Below, one piece after another: positions 52,952 through 62,118 of a stretch of DNA of 64,000 nucleotides; the stretch's first letter is position 1; each line of letters starts with the position of its first letter. The notes under the pieces were generated by a model. It made no database searches. It had not been told where the DNA came from and was given only the letters and a program-made list of their open reading frames with translations. Both the position numbers and the translations under genes were made by a program. Origin of the DNA: Acetitomaculum ruminis DSM 5522 (GTDB lineage Bacteria; Bacillota; Clostridia; Lachnospirales; Lachnospiraceae); NCBI RefSeq assembly GCF_900112085.1, contig NZ_FOJY01000007.1, positions 99,963-163,962 of the forward strand, read 5' to 3'.

Positions 52952-54031
52952 AAGACATTCTACAAGTTTATCATTGTCATTTTTATTTAATATACAAAAG
53001 CGGATATAGGAATCATTTAAGAAAGGAAATGTTTGGCAATCCCTTATCATCATCTTTTCTTTAATTGCTTTTTCAAAGATATATCCGCTTTTTATGTTGT
53101 CATCAAGTATCTTTAAAAGAATGAAATTTGCTTCGGCCCTGTAAGGTTTATAGAGACTGCTTTTTGAAAATATTTCGTAAAGTCTTTTTCTTTCCTGTGA
53201 AATTAAATTTTTTGTTTTTTCAATGTACTCATTATCGGAAAACATTAATTTTCCGGCTTCTTCTGCTAAAGTATTAATATTCCATGGCTCTTTTTTATTT
53301 TCTATCTGAGCTTTTAAACTATCACTTGAATTAATTCCATATCCAAGGCGTAATCCCGGAGCAGCAAAAAATTTGGAAACACCTCTTAGTACCAAAAGAT
53401 TATCGTAATCCTGTGTAAGTTTAACACTGCTTATTTTATCCACCTGTGAGCAAAACTCAACATAGGTTTCATCGATAATAAGGAAAGTATTATATTCTTT
53501 ACATAAATCAAGTATTTTTTTGATGGTAATATTGTCAATGGCAGAAGATGTAGGATTATTCGGGTTGCATATAACCAAGAGGTCATAACAGTTAGATAGT
53601 TCTTTTGCAAAAGCATCAAAATCTAACTTAAAATCATCACTTTCTTTTAATTCAAAATACTTAGCCTCGCCATTGCAAAGTTTAACCTCTCTTTCATATT
53701 CTGAGTAGGTAGGACCAAGAATTAAAGCTTTGGATGGATTAATCAGTCTTATGAATTTTGAAATTAAATCAGAAGTTCCATTTCCTAAAAAAATATTATC
53801 CGGATTAATCTGACAGTAATTTCCCATAGCCTGTCTTAATTCAACATATTCTCTGTCAGGATAATTAGAAAGACAGTCAAGCTTTAAAGAAAGTTCTTTC
53901 TTTAATTTATCAGAAATTCCAAGAGGGTTTACATTAGAGCTAAAACTAATTATCTCTTCCTTCTTGATTTTATAAATTTTTTCAATTTTTTCTAAATCAC
54001 TTCCGTGAAAAGGGGTATTTTTTTCAGACAT
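52937..54031 (-). CDS. CobD/HisC-like class I/II aminotransferase
   Basis: 364-residue PLP enzyme of fold type I. The Schiff-base lysine is K220 in RGVSKFFAAPGLRLGYG; other PLP contacts are NPNNPT (157-161 region), DETYVEF (187-193) and the final arginine in SYIRFCIL. The N-terminus has PFHGSDLEKIEKIY and ISFSSNVNPLGI, which resembles the HGGD...DFSxNxNPLG pattern of L-threonine-O-3-phosphate decarboxylase (CobD) more than that of histidinol-phosphate aminotransferase. CobD makes the aminopropanol linker of cobamides. There are no other cobalamin genes in the window, so either role is open. It faces the folate operon tail to tail. Confidence 0.75.
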   Translation of the reverse strand: MSEKNTPFHGSDLEKIEKIYKIKKEEIISFSSNVNPLGISDKLKKELSLKLDCLSNYPDREYVELRQAMGNYCQINPDNIFLGNGTSDLISKFIRLINPSKALILGPTYSEYEREVKLCNGEAKYFELKESDDFKLDFDAFAKELSNCYDLLVICNPNNPTSSAIDNITIKKILDLCKEYNTFLIIDETYVEFCSQVDKISSVKLTQDYDNLLVLRGVSKFFAAPGLRLGYGINSSDSLKAQIENKKEPWNINTLAEEAGKLMFSDNEYIEKTKNLISQERKRLYEIFSKSSLYKPYRAEANFILLKILDDNIKSGYIFEKAIKEKMMIRDCQTFPFLNDSYIRFCILNKNDNDKLVECLLSVR

Positions 54032-54167
54032 TTTTGCCCTCCTACATTTTTAAAAATTCAATCATTTTTTAGATAAATTCTATTATAATCATGCAGAATT
54101 AAAAAGACAATACATCTTGCTTTATAAAAGTGTTTAATTTATAATTAAAGTTATTGAACTGTATGAA

Positions 54168-54195
54168 TTTACAGAAAATTAATTTATTTTATAAA
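54168..54195 (+). promoter_or_regulatory. Probable promoter of the DUF5717 cluster
   Basis: TTTACA (54168-54173), 16-bp spacer, TATAAA (54190-54195). Transcription would start about 15 bp before the GTG, leaving a very short leader without a strong ribosome binding site. Confidence 0.45.
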
Positions 54196-54215
54196 ATTAT
54201 TATAACTATAAGTGG

Positions 54216-57200
54216 GTGAAGAGTTTGTATAAGAGAATTGAAGAACTATCTAACGGAGAATTCAGGTTTGAACAGCCAAAGGTTAATTTTACCTATGATG
54301 ACCTGGAGTTTGAAGTTGCGGAAGATGATATATATCACGGAAGATTTGTTATTAGCAGTACAGGAAAATTTAAGTTGGAAGGAACGGTATATTCATCTAC
54401 TTTTAGGTTCAGATTAGGTTCAATAGTATCCGATGGAGACAAATTAAATATTGAATATGATTTTACCGCTACGGCATTAAAAGCAGGGGAAAAGCTTAAT
54501 GAAAATGTATATATAATTACCGATTGCGGTGAGTTTATATTGCCTTTAAGAGTCACCATAGTGGATAAAAAAGAGTGTATAGATGAAAACATAAAAGATA
54601 TGAAGGATTTTTGTCAGCTGGTGAAAAAGGATTTTAAAGCAGGCTTTGAGCTGTTTAAAAGCGAAAAGTTTTTAAATGCCCTGGAAAATGACCAGTTAAG
54701 GCTTTTATACAAAGCATTTGGACAAAATAACCCTTTGTATCAGGATCTGGAGGAATTTTTAGTTGCGGCAAGTCTTAAAGATAAGGTTGGCTTTAGACTT
54801 TCTACCAGCTCCACCACAATAAAATTTTCAGATTTAAAAGAATATGAATTTGATTTCTCGGTTATAAAAGATAACTGGGGTTATTGTGATATAAGAATTG
54901 AAACAGATAATTATAATATTCTTTCCGTTAAAAAAAATACTCAAGAGGAAGAAGATAATGAGCTTGTTTTAAATTATAAAGCTTTTGTGGATCTTTCAAA
55001 AATTAAATGCAAAAATTATCAGTTAGAAATTAAAGTATCTTCAGCATATGAATCAAAAACTCTTAAAGTAAATATAGAAAAGGAAATTCCTGTAGGAGAA
55101 TCTAGCGAAATTTCCCATACAAGACAAGTTGCAAAGGTTGAACTTTTAACTCTTTATAAGGAGTTTAGACTTAACAACCTCTCCCTTTCCATGTGGCTTG
55201 AAAGGTCAATGGAGCATATTTTGGATCTTGCCCAGTTAGAGCCTGATAATTGGCTTTACACCCTTATGAGAGCTCAGTTTTTGCTTATGGGGGATGTTGA
55301 AAAGAATTCCCAGGAGGCTATTCTTTTAGCAGACAGATTTTTTAAAGAGTATGATGGTGACGAGGATGTTCTTAGAGCCTATGGTTTATATATCAGATGT
55401 TTAACGGCGGATGACGGGGAAGCTATAAGACAGTACAAGGAAGAAATAAGAAGTATAAACCAAAAAATTCCTAATAATTACCAGATTTTGTGGTTCTTAT
55501 TATACATAGATGATGAATATGAGGACAATTACAAAAAATTTAATGCAATTTATGAATTTATTGAAAAAGGTAACTGCGCACCCCTTATACTAATAGAAGC
55601 GATAAATCTTATAAATGAAGATCCACTTGTAGTGGTAAATCTTGACAGAACCATCGTTTATATTTTCTACAGAATGATGAAGGAAGACTCCTTAGAGTTT
55701 GAAGCTGCCAACAGATTTATGAGTATGATTTCCGGTTATAAGGTTTATAATCCAAGGGTGCTTGATATCGCCATGTATTGTGCGAAAAAATATGAAAATG
55801 ATACCTTTACCAGCATTATGTGCAGGTATTTGATTAAATGTGACAGAAAAGACAGCAGCAGTCTTGTCTGGTATGAAAAAGCAGTAGAAAAAGACATGAG
55901 AATCACGGGAATTTATGAATATTATATCAATTCCATTGATTTAAATGAAAAAAGGGAACTGCCAAAGGTTGTATTTATGTATTTTAGATACAATTCCAAT
56001 ATTGACAATAAAAGAAAAGCATACCTGTATGCAAATCTTATTAAAGTCAAAGATAAATATCCTGATATGTATAAGGCATATACAAAGTCTATTGATAAAT
56101 TTGTCAGAGATCAGTTAGAAAAGAGAAATATCAATGCCAATCTGGCAAAGCTGTATAACCATGTGGTTTACAGCCAGATGATTACTGAAGAAACAGTGGA
56201 AGATATTATTCATATGGCATCTTATTATAAACTTGTTATCGGCAATAAGGACATTATCACCGTTAATGTTGTTTATTCAAAATTCAACAGGGTTTATACT
56301 TATGATGTTGTAAACGGTATTTCCTATATCAGACTTCTTTCAAAAGATTATGTTCTGGTATTTATCGATAAAAATGGAGTTAGAACCTGTACAAAAACCA
56401 CCTTCTTTTTGACAAAAATGATTAATTTTGATGAACTGTTGAAAAGAAGTTTAAGAATGGCACCATATAATGCCGAGGTTTTGGTTATGGCGCTGGAAGA
56501 AGGAAAAAAACTCGGTATTTCAGGCTTTGAAAGACTTATTTACGAAAGTAATGCTTTGGGCTTAGAGGAAATAAGCAGTTCTTATAAAGATGTAATTGCA
56601 AATGATGTAACAAAATATTACATGGAAAGTGACACTCTTGAATACTTTAAAAATTTTGTTGAGGCATTTAAAAAAATTAAGCTTAATCCTTCCACAAAGA
56701 ACTCTCTTGCTAAAGTGTATTATAAAAAGGGTTTTTATGAGGAAGCTTATGAAATTATCTCGAATAACGGATGTAATGACTGGGATAATGAAAAACTCTC
56801 AGATCTGGCTATGAGAATAGTTCATATAAAGGATTACGAATATGACTATTTCCTTACCTGGCTTTGCTACCATGTTTTTTCCGAAGGTTCAAGAGATGAA
56901 ACTGTTATAAGGTATCTTGTGGAAAATTATAATGGTTTCATAAATAACATGATTATGATTTACAATGCAGCCATGGATAAAGAAATAGCTGCTGAAAATC
57001 TAGCTCAAAAAATAGTGGAAAAAACCCTTATTACCGGAGAAAGCATAGCTGAAATTGAGAATATATTTATTGATTATTATAAATATGCCGGAAGGAATAC
57101 CACAACCAAGGCTTATTTTGCCTCATATTCATATAATTACATACTAAAAGATATTGATTTAAAAGAAGACTTCTTCGAGGCAGTGGAGGAAGAATTGAAA

Positions 57201-57785
57201 AAAGATGAAACAAATAATGAGCATTTTATACTTAACATTTGTAAACTTGCATATCTTAAATATCTTTCAGTTAAAAAAGAACTTCATAAAGAAGAAGAAA
57301 TTACCAAGTACCTTGACTTTTTTGCAAGTAAGAATATATTCTTAAACTTCTTTAAGGATTTTGATTATGAGCTGATAAAGGGATATATGTTTAACAGTTT
57401 AAACTTTATTGAGTACAAATCTGATCCTGACAATCAGATATACATAAATTATCATTACATGAACGGAGAAGATGGAGAAGATTTATACATAAAAGAAAAA
57501 ATGGAATGTGTTATTCCGGGAATTTTTTCCAAGGCTTTTTCAATTTTTTACAAGGATATATTACAGTATTACATTACTGAAAAAAATGAAGAAGGGGAAA
57601 AAATTGTGGAAAGTGGCTCCATAAGAAAGACCAATAACGACCTTCAGGATGTTGAAAATGTATTTGATTACATAAATGAGATAGATTTTTGTATAGATAT
57701 GGATGACAGAGATTCATTAGAATCCATAGTCAGTGAATTTGAAAATAAACGTTATGTAACACGCAAAATATTTAAACTAATGTAA
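54216..57785 (+). CDS. Giant beta-sandwich/helical-repeat protein (DUF5717-like)
   Basis: 1189-residue cytoplasmic-looking protein with no signal peptide or clear membrane segment. Residues about 1-115 form a beta-sandwich-like module (FRFRLGSIV, YDFTATALKAGE, FILPLRVTIVD). About 125-190 are helical; about 195-290 are a second beta module (FRLSTSSTTIKFSDLKEYEF and YQLEIKVSSAYESKTLKV). From about 305 to the end it is a long array of amphipathic helices rich in Leu, Tyr and Asn, consistent with TPR-like repeats (LEPDNWLYTLMRAQFLLMG, ANLAKLYNHVVYSQM). I recognise it as resembling the Lachnospiraceae DUF5717 family; no function is known to me. The start is GTG 54216 or TTG 54225; neither has a good ribosome binding site. 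The Hsp70-like gene follows 18 bp later. Confidence 0.75.
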   Translation: MKSLYKRIEELSNGEFRFEQPKVNFTYDDLEFEVAEDDIYHGRFVISSTGKFKLEGTVYSSTFRFRLGSIVSDGDKLNIEYDFTATALKAGEKLNENVYIITDCGEFILPLRVTIVDKKECIDENIKDMKDFCQLVKKDFKAGFELFKSEKFLNALENDQLRLLYKAFGQNNPLYQDLEEFLVAASLKDKVGFRLSTSSTTIKFSDLKEYEFDFSVIKDNWGYCDIRIETDNYNILSVKKNTQEEEDNELVLNYKAFVDLSKIKCKNYQLEIKVSSAYESKTLKVNIEKEIPVGESSEISHTRQVAKVELLTLYKEFRLNNLSLSMWLERSMEHILDLAQLEPDNWLYTLMRAQFLLMGDVEKNSQEAILLADRFFKEYDGDEDVLRAYGLYIRCLTADDGEAIRQYKEEIRSINQKIPNNYQILWFLLYIDDEYEDNYKKFNAIYEFIEKGNCAPLILIEAINLINEDPLVVVNLDRTIVYIFYRMMKEDSLEFEAANRFMSMISGYKVYNPRVLDIAMYCAKKYENDTFTSIMCRYLIKCDRKDSSSLVWYEKAVEKDMRITGIYEYYINSIDLNEKRELPKVVFMYFRYNSNIDNKRKAYLYANLIKVKDKYPDMYKAYTKSIDKFVRDQLEKRNINANLAKLYNHVVYSQMITEETVEDIIHMASYYKLVIGNKDIITVNVVYSKFNRVYTYDVVNGISYIRLLSKDYVLVFIDKNGVRTCTKTTFFLTKMINFDELLKRSLRMAPYNAEVLVMALEEGKKLGISGFERLIYESNALGLEEISSSYKDVIANDVTKYYMESDTLEYFKNFVEAFKKIKLNPSTKNSLAKVYYKKGFYEEAYEIISNNGCNDWDNEKLSDLAMRIVHIKDYEYDYFLTWLCYHVFSEGSRDETVIRYLVENYNGFINNMIMIYNAAMDKEIAAENLAQKIVEKTLITGESIAEIENIFIDYYKYAGRNTTTKAYFASYSYNYILKDIDLKEDFFEAVEEELKKDETNNEHFILNICKLAYLKYLSVKKELHKEEEITKYLDFFASKNIFLNFFKDFDYELIKGYMFNSLNFIEYKSDPDNQIYINYHYMNGEDGEDLYIKEKMECVIPGIFSKAFSIFYKDILQYYITEKNEEGEKIVESGSIRKTNNDLQDVENVFDYINEIDFCIDMDDRDSLESIVSEFENKRYVTRKIFKLM

Positions 57786-57803
57786 AAAAGCTAAAGGAGA
57801 CAT

Positions 57804-59048
57804 ATGGGAAGAAAAAAAATATACATAGGTTTGGACATAACAAATGAATATACCCAGATTTGTTATAAAGATTCAAGTATGACAAGTCCCAAGTCTTTTA
57901 GTACAATAATAGGCGGAGAAAGTTTTTTTATACCTACGGTTTTGTGCAACCGGTATGATAATGCTTCCTGGACTTATGGGACAGAAGCCATTAAAACCGT
58001 TGAAGACGGAGAAGGCTTTTTAGTAGATAATCTGTTAAACAAGGCCCTAAACAAAGAAGATGTGGAAATAGGCGATGATGTATATCATGCTGGAGATTTA
58101 TTGATTTATTTTACGAAAAAGCTGGTTAGACTGGTATCTAAAAATTATGAGTTGGAAGATATTGTTTTAGGTATTGTCTTAAGGCACATAGACAGGGAAA
58201 TATATGATTTTTTTAAGTCTGAATTTGTAAAGGCAGGTTATTCAAAGGAGAACATACATATTACTGATTACCAGGAAAGCACCTTCTATTTCGTGGTAAA
58301 TCAGGATAAGAATATTTGGAGTCAGAAGGTTATATTATTTGATTTTCTGGAGGGACATTTCTACCTTTACGAATTTAACAGATATATGTTTTCCGGAGAA
58401 AAATATTTCGAAGTACTGGAAAAAGATGCAGATGAGCTCTTTGGGGAAAATGCCTCTTTAGATGATGAAGATTTATCATATTTTGATTCCCTTTTTAGTG
58501 AGGTTTTAGTAAAAGTCATCGGAAGCGATTCGGTTTCCGGAATATACCTGACAGGTGGTTTTAATAATAATTACTGGATGCGGGAGTCTAAAAGAGTACT
58601 TTGTAAGGGAAGAAAAGCATTTGTGGGAGAAAGTATTTTTGCTTTGGGAGCTTGCTATTTTGCCCTTTGCTCAAACCTTTCAGGAGGCATATACGCTGGA
58701 AAGCACAAGTTACAGGGAAGTATTTTTTTAAACAGTTCAGATTTAAAGGACGGTCTGCAACTATGCGAAATCGGAAGATGTATCTATGAAGGTGTTAAAG
58801 AACAGGATGTTATAGCCATAGATGAATATAAAATTAGCTTTCAGGTTTATACTGTGGGAAAAAGAGTGGCTGATACAAAGGAATTTGAGATACAGGGAGC
58901 AGGTCATAGTCCCGGTTTTAAAACAAGACTTCGTATAAGTCTGGATTTTATTGACGAAAAAAATGTAGTTTTGCATTTTAAAGATTTGGGATTTGGAGAT
59001 TTTAGTGTCAGTAATCTGTTAGAATGGCAGGAAGAAATTTCTTTCTAA
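57804..59048 (+). CDS. Hsp70-like actin-fold protein with altered ATPase motifs (DUF5716-like)
   Basis: 414-residue protein with the order of motifs of the Hsp70/actin superfamily: phosphate-1 KIYIGLDITNEYTQICY at the N-terminus, phosphate-2 VILFDFLEGHFYLYEF near 175, and adenosine motif SGIYLTGGFNNNYWM near 250. The usual DLGTT and DLGGGT glycines are partly lost, so nucleotide binding may be weak or absent. The C-terminal part (about 300-414) is beta-rich and ends without the Hsp70 lid. It resembles the Lachnospiraceae DUF5716 family. AAAGGAGA precedes the ATG. A TPR-like gene follows after 38 bp; its partners are probably the other cluster products. Confidence 0.75.
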   Translation: MGRKKIYIGLDITNEYTQICYKDSSMTSPKSFSTIIGGESFFIPTVLCNRYDNASWTYGTEAIKTVEDGEGFLVDNLLNKALNKEDVEIGDDVYHAGDLLIYFTKKLVRLVSKNYELEDIVLGIVLRHIDREIYDFFKSEFVKAGYSKENIHITDYQESTFYFVVNQDKNIWSQKVILFDFLEGHFYLYEFNRYMFSGEKYFEVLEKDADELFGENASLDDEDLSYFDSLFSEVLVKVIGSDSVSGIYLTGGFNNNYWMRESKRVLCKGRKAFVGESIFALGACYFALCSNLSGGIYAGKHKLQGSIFLNSSDLKDGLQLCEIGRCIYEGVKEQDVIAIDEYKISFQVYTVGKRVADTKEFEIQGAGHSPGFKTRLRISLDFIDEKNVVLHFKDLGFGDFSVSNLLEWQEEISF

Positions 59049-59086
59049 AAAAATGATGGCAAAAGTTTAGGAAAAGAGGAAATAAA

Positions 59087-59920
59087 GTGGGAAAGGTTTT
59101 AGTATGCAATAGTGTGATTGCAAAAACTCCTTATTACATAAAGGAAGCAGGAATAAAGATTTTCACCATAGAAGAGCTGAGCTATTTTATCAGTCAGAAT
59201 GCGTATTTGTTGGATGAAAGTTTTATGAATGTTGAACTGTGTAACTTTATTAAAAATGAACTGGGGATGGAAGAACTTGGAAACACACTTCGTGAATTAA
59301 TAAGAAAACAGGGGAAAGTTGCGGAGTTTGCTGCAGAAATTGTCTATTCCAATAATTTTTTCAACGAAGAAGAAAAGAGAAAAATCAGGGATATTCTCCT
59401 TAAAATATCCAGTAAAAATGTGTTTTTCAGAAGAAAAGCCAAAGCAGATGAGATGTTTAACAGAAACCAGTATATTAACAGTATTATAGAGTACAATAAG
59501 CTTTTGGAAGGGGAAAAGGACAGAACAGTGTCAAATGAAGAGTATGGAAATGCTTATCATAATCTTGCCAGTGCCTATGCCAGATTATTTCTCTTCGGAC
59601 AGGCTGCAAGATACTATAAGATAGGCTATTCCTACAATAAATCCCAAGAGACTTTTAAGGAGTATCTTTTTTCATTAAGATTTTATAAAGATGATATTTT
59701 TGGTGAAGACGGAGTGTTTTTTGATAAGAAAATTACTCCAAAGGATGCAGCTGAACTGGAAGTTTATCTGGAAAACATGATGGATGAAGAAGGAGCAAAA
59801 GAGAATATAAAAAAAGTCAAGGAGCTTATGGATTCCAGAGATGAGGGAGATTTTGGAAAGTATTATACAGAGTTGAGAAAAATGCTTGAGCAAAGAAAAA
59901 AAGAATACACGCCCTTTTAG
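59087..59920 (+). CDS. Hypothetical TPR-like helical protein
   Basis: 277-residue protein, all helical by composition and without signal peptide. It starts with GTG at 59087, supported by AGAGGAAA 6 nt upstream; there is no nearby in-frame ATG that keeps the N-terminus. The opening GKVLVCNSVIAKTPYYIKEAGI and YFISQNAYLLDESFM is followed by a TPR-like segment (about 125-200: AKADEMFNRNQYINSIIEYN, AYHNLASAYARLFLFGQAARY) and a charged coiled-coil end. I do not recognise a named family. It is the third gene of the cluster and probably forms a scaffold with the giant protein upstream. Confidence 0.7.
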   Translation: MGKVLVCNSVIAKTPYYIKEAGIKIFTIEELSYFISQNAYLLDESFMNVELCNFIKNELGMEELGNTLRELIRKQGKVAEFAAEIVYSNNFFNEEEKRKIRDILLKISSKNVFFRRKAKADEMFNRNQYINSIIEYNKLLEGEKDRTVSNEEYGNAYHNLASAYARLFLFGQAARYYKIGYSYNKSQETFKEYLFSLRFYKDDIFGEDGVFFDKKITPKDAAELEVYLENMMDEEGAKENIKKVKELMDSRDEGDFGKYYTELRKMLEQRKKEYTPF

Positions 59921-59946
59921 CGCATAATTCGTAAGAGGAGAAAAAA

Positions 59947-61182
59947 ATGGGGATATTTGATTTTTTTAAGCGAAACGGTGATAAAGAAAAAATAAAAAAA
60001 GACCTTATAGAGGTGTTACCGGAAGTTTTTGAAGAAGAAACAGAGGAAAAAGTTGTTGAAGAAATTGACCTTTCTGATGAAAACTCTAAGAAAAAGTGGT
60101 ACAGAAGCAGATTTGAAAACTGGGGACAGCTGGAACATTATATTCTAGGACAGTGCGAAAATGTACATGAAACCATTGATTCTGTTGAAAACTGTAAAAA
60201 TGAATATGATGATTTGACAGCTAAAATAAAGGATATTCAAATCATTGAAAAAATGCCCCCGGATGATAAAAAAGAAATCACTGAACTGGTTCAGGAAATA
60301 ATGCAGGTCAGTGATGACAGAAATAAATACCACCAGTATTCAAAAAAATTGTCAGATGCATCTTTTGACCGTATCAGGTTATATGAAGATGATTTTCCAA
60401 AAGCCATAAAAAGACTTATGTCCAGCGAAACCTATCAGTCAACCATAAAAAAAGACATGGACAGACTTGAAGGTGAAAAAGGACTTCTTTTGACAAAAAT
60501 CGAGGACTATGGCAATGAATTAAAGATTCTGAAATACCTGGCGATTTCAGTTCCTATAGTTTTATTTGCCTCATTTGGACTTATATTTTTCATAAAAGAA
60601 ACCTTCCACATAAGAAGCGAATTGACTTTGGCATATTTTATCGCCGCTTTTATATGTGTAGGAATTGGTGCCTTTGTGTTTTTAAGAGGACAAATTGATA
60701 CTGCAAATCTTAAAAGATGTAATGAAAACCTTAATTATGTCATAATTGCCCTAAATCATATAAAGGTAAAATATGTTAATGAAACCAATGCTGTAGACTA
60801 TGCCTACAAAAAATTTGCCGTTCATTCAAGCCATGAATTAGAGTATCTTTGGAATGAATACAACAATACAAGGGAACAAAAAGAACAATTTATTCGCTCA
60901 ACAGATGACCTTGAATTCTTCAATAAAACTCTTAACCAGAAACTAAGTAAATATCTTAAATATCCCGGAATTTGGGAAAGTCAGTCCATGGCCTTAATTG
61001 ATTCTACCCTTCTTTTAAGCATAAAGGAATTACTTGATGAAAGAAGAAAGAAGCTTAAAGCTCAAATGAGTATGGGAATTGATGAAATGAATAAAACCAA
61101 AAACGAAATCAGGGATTTGGCAAAAGCATTTCCGGAATACAGGCTAAAAATTCTTGAATTGATAAAGGCGATAGATACCTGA
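59947..61182 (+). CDS. Hypothetical coiled-coil membrane protein
   Basis: 411-residue protein. After a short N-terminal segment (GIFDFFKRNGDKEK) and an acidic stretch (EEETEEKVVEEIDLSDE), residues about 60-195 form a charged coiled coil. Two hydrophobic helices follow (about 199-215, YLAISVPIVLFASFGLIFF, and about 227-245, LAYFIAAFICVGIGAFVFL), separated by a short loop. A second coiled coil runs from about 250 to the end. Both termini would be on the same side, probably cytoplasmic. No family is recognised. It is 27 bp after the TPR-like gene with AGAGGAG upstream; it may anchor the cluster products at the membrane. Confidence 0.72.
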   Translation: MGIFDFFKRNGDKEKIKKDLIEVLPEVFEEETEEKVVEEIDLSDENSKKKWYRSRFENWGQLEHYILGQCENVHETIDSVENCKNEYDDLTAKIKDIQIIEKMPPDDKKEITELVQEIMQVSDDRNKYHQYSKKLSDASFDRIRLYEDDFPKAIKRLMSSETYQSTIKKDMDRLEGEKGLLLTKIEDYGNELKILKYLAISVPIVLFASFGLIFFIKETFHIRSELTLAYFIAAFICVGIGAFVFLRGQIDTANLKRCNENLNYVIIALNHIKVKYVNETNAVDYAYKKFAVHSSHELEYLWNEYNNTREQKEQFIRSTDDLEFFNKTLNQKLSKYLKYPGIWESQSMALIDSTLLLSIKELLDERRKKLKAQMSMGIDEMNKTKNEIRDLAKAFPEYRLKILELIKAIDT

Positions 61183-61195
61183 TATTATAAATGAT

Positions 61196-61224
61196 TTGAC
61201 ACAAAAACCATGTTATGGTAGGAT
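61196..61224 (+). promoter_or_regulatory. Promoter of the amino acid ABC transporter
   Basis: Perfect TTGACA (61196-61201), 17-bp spacer, TAGGAT (61219-61224). The leader contains a weak TTAGC/GCTAA hairpin. No terminator for the preceding cluster lies upstream. Confidence 0.7.
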
Positions 61225-61281
61225 TATCTGGTATTTAGTTTAGCGTGGTAAATTGCTAACATGAAAAAGTGGAGGTAGAAA

Positions 61282-62109
61282 ATGAAAAAATTTATTGCAG
61301 GTATTTTATGTTTATTAATGACTATGTCGCTTGTAGCATGTGGGGGTAGTGATTCTAAAGACGATCCGGCTAAGAAATCAAGTGATAATAAAGCTTCTGA
61401 AGCTGAGACATTTACTGTAGGCTTCGACAAGGATTTTCCACCTTATGGATATGTTGAAGAGGATGGAAGCTATGCAGGTTTTGATATCGATCTTGCAACA
61501 GAAGTGGCTAAGAGATTAAATCTTGAAATTAATCTTCAGCCGATTGACTGGGATGCGAAAGACATGGAGCTTTCATCAGGAACAATTGACTGTATCTGGA
61601 ACGGCTTCACAATCAATGGAAGAGAAGATGAATATACATGGTCTGATGCTTATATGAATAACAGTCAGGTATTCGTTGTAAGAACAAAGGACAATATTAA
61701 ATCTACAAAAGATCTTGCAGGAAAGATTGTTTCTGTACAAACAGATTCATCAGCTCAGGCTTCTTTGGAAGAAGAAGAAAATGCTGATTTAAAGGCTTCT
61801 TTTAAAGAATTAGTTGTATGTGCAGATTACAATTCAGCTTTCATGGATCTTGAAAGCGGTGCAGTAGATGCTATTGCAATGGATGTGGGAGTTGCAAGAT
61901 ATCAAATAACAAAAAGAGATGGAAATGATACTTACGCAGTTCTTGATGAAGAACTTGCTTCTGAACAGTATGGTGTAGGTTTCCTCAAGGGAAATACCAA
62001 GCTTAGAGATAAAGTAAATGACACCTTAAAAGAAATGGTTAAAGACGGAACATTTGCAGAAATTTCTGAAAAATGGTTTAGTGAAGATGTAGGTATTATT
62101 GGTAAATAG
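61282..62109 (+). CDS. Polar amino acid ABC transporter, substrate-binding lipoprotein
   Basis: 275-residue extracellular solute-binding protein of family 3. The signal peptide ends in the lipobox LVAC, with C20 as the lipidated cysteine, followed by a short Gly/Ser/Lys linker. The mature domain has FTVGFDKDFPPYGYVEEDGS and GFDIDLATEVAKRLNLEINL, then TIDCIWNGFTINGREDEY and SLEEEENADLK. Residues such as those in GFDKDFPPYGY contact the alpha-amino and carboxyl groups in this family. The amino acid bound cannot be told; the family covers Gln, Arg, Cys/cystine and His. GGAGG precedes the ATG. First gene of a three-gene operon. Confidence 0.92.
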   Translation: MKKFIAGILCLLMTMSLVACGGSDSKDDPAKKSSDNKASEAETFTVGFDKDFPPYGYVEEDGSYAGFDIDLATEVAKRLNLEINLQPIDWDAKDMELSSGTIDCIWNGFTINGREDEYTWSDAYMNNSQVFVVRTKDNIKSTKDLAGKIVSVQTDSSAQASLEEEENADLKASFKELVVCADYNSAFMDLESGAVDAIAMDVGVARYQITKRDGNDTYAVLDEELASEQYGVGFLKGNTKLRDKVNDTLKEMVKDGTFAEISEKWFSEDVGIIGK

Positions 62110-62118
62110 GAGTAAAAA

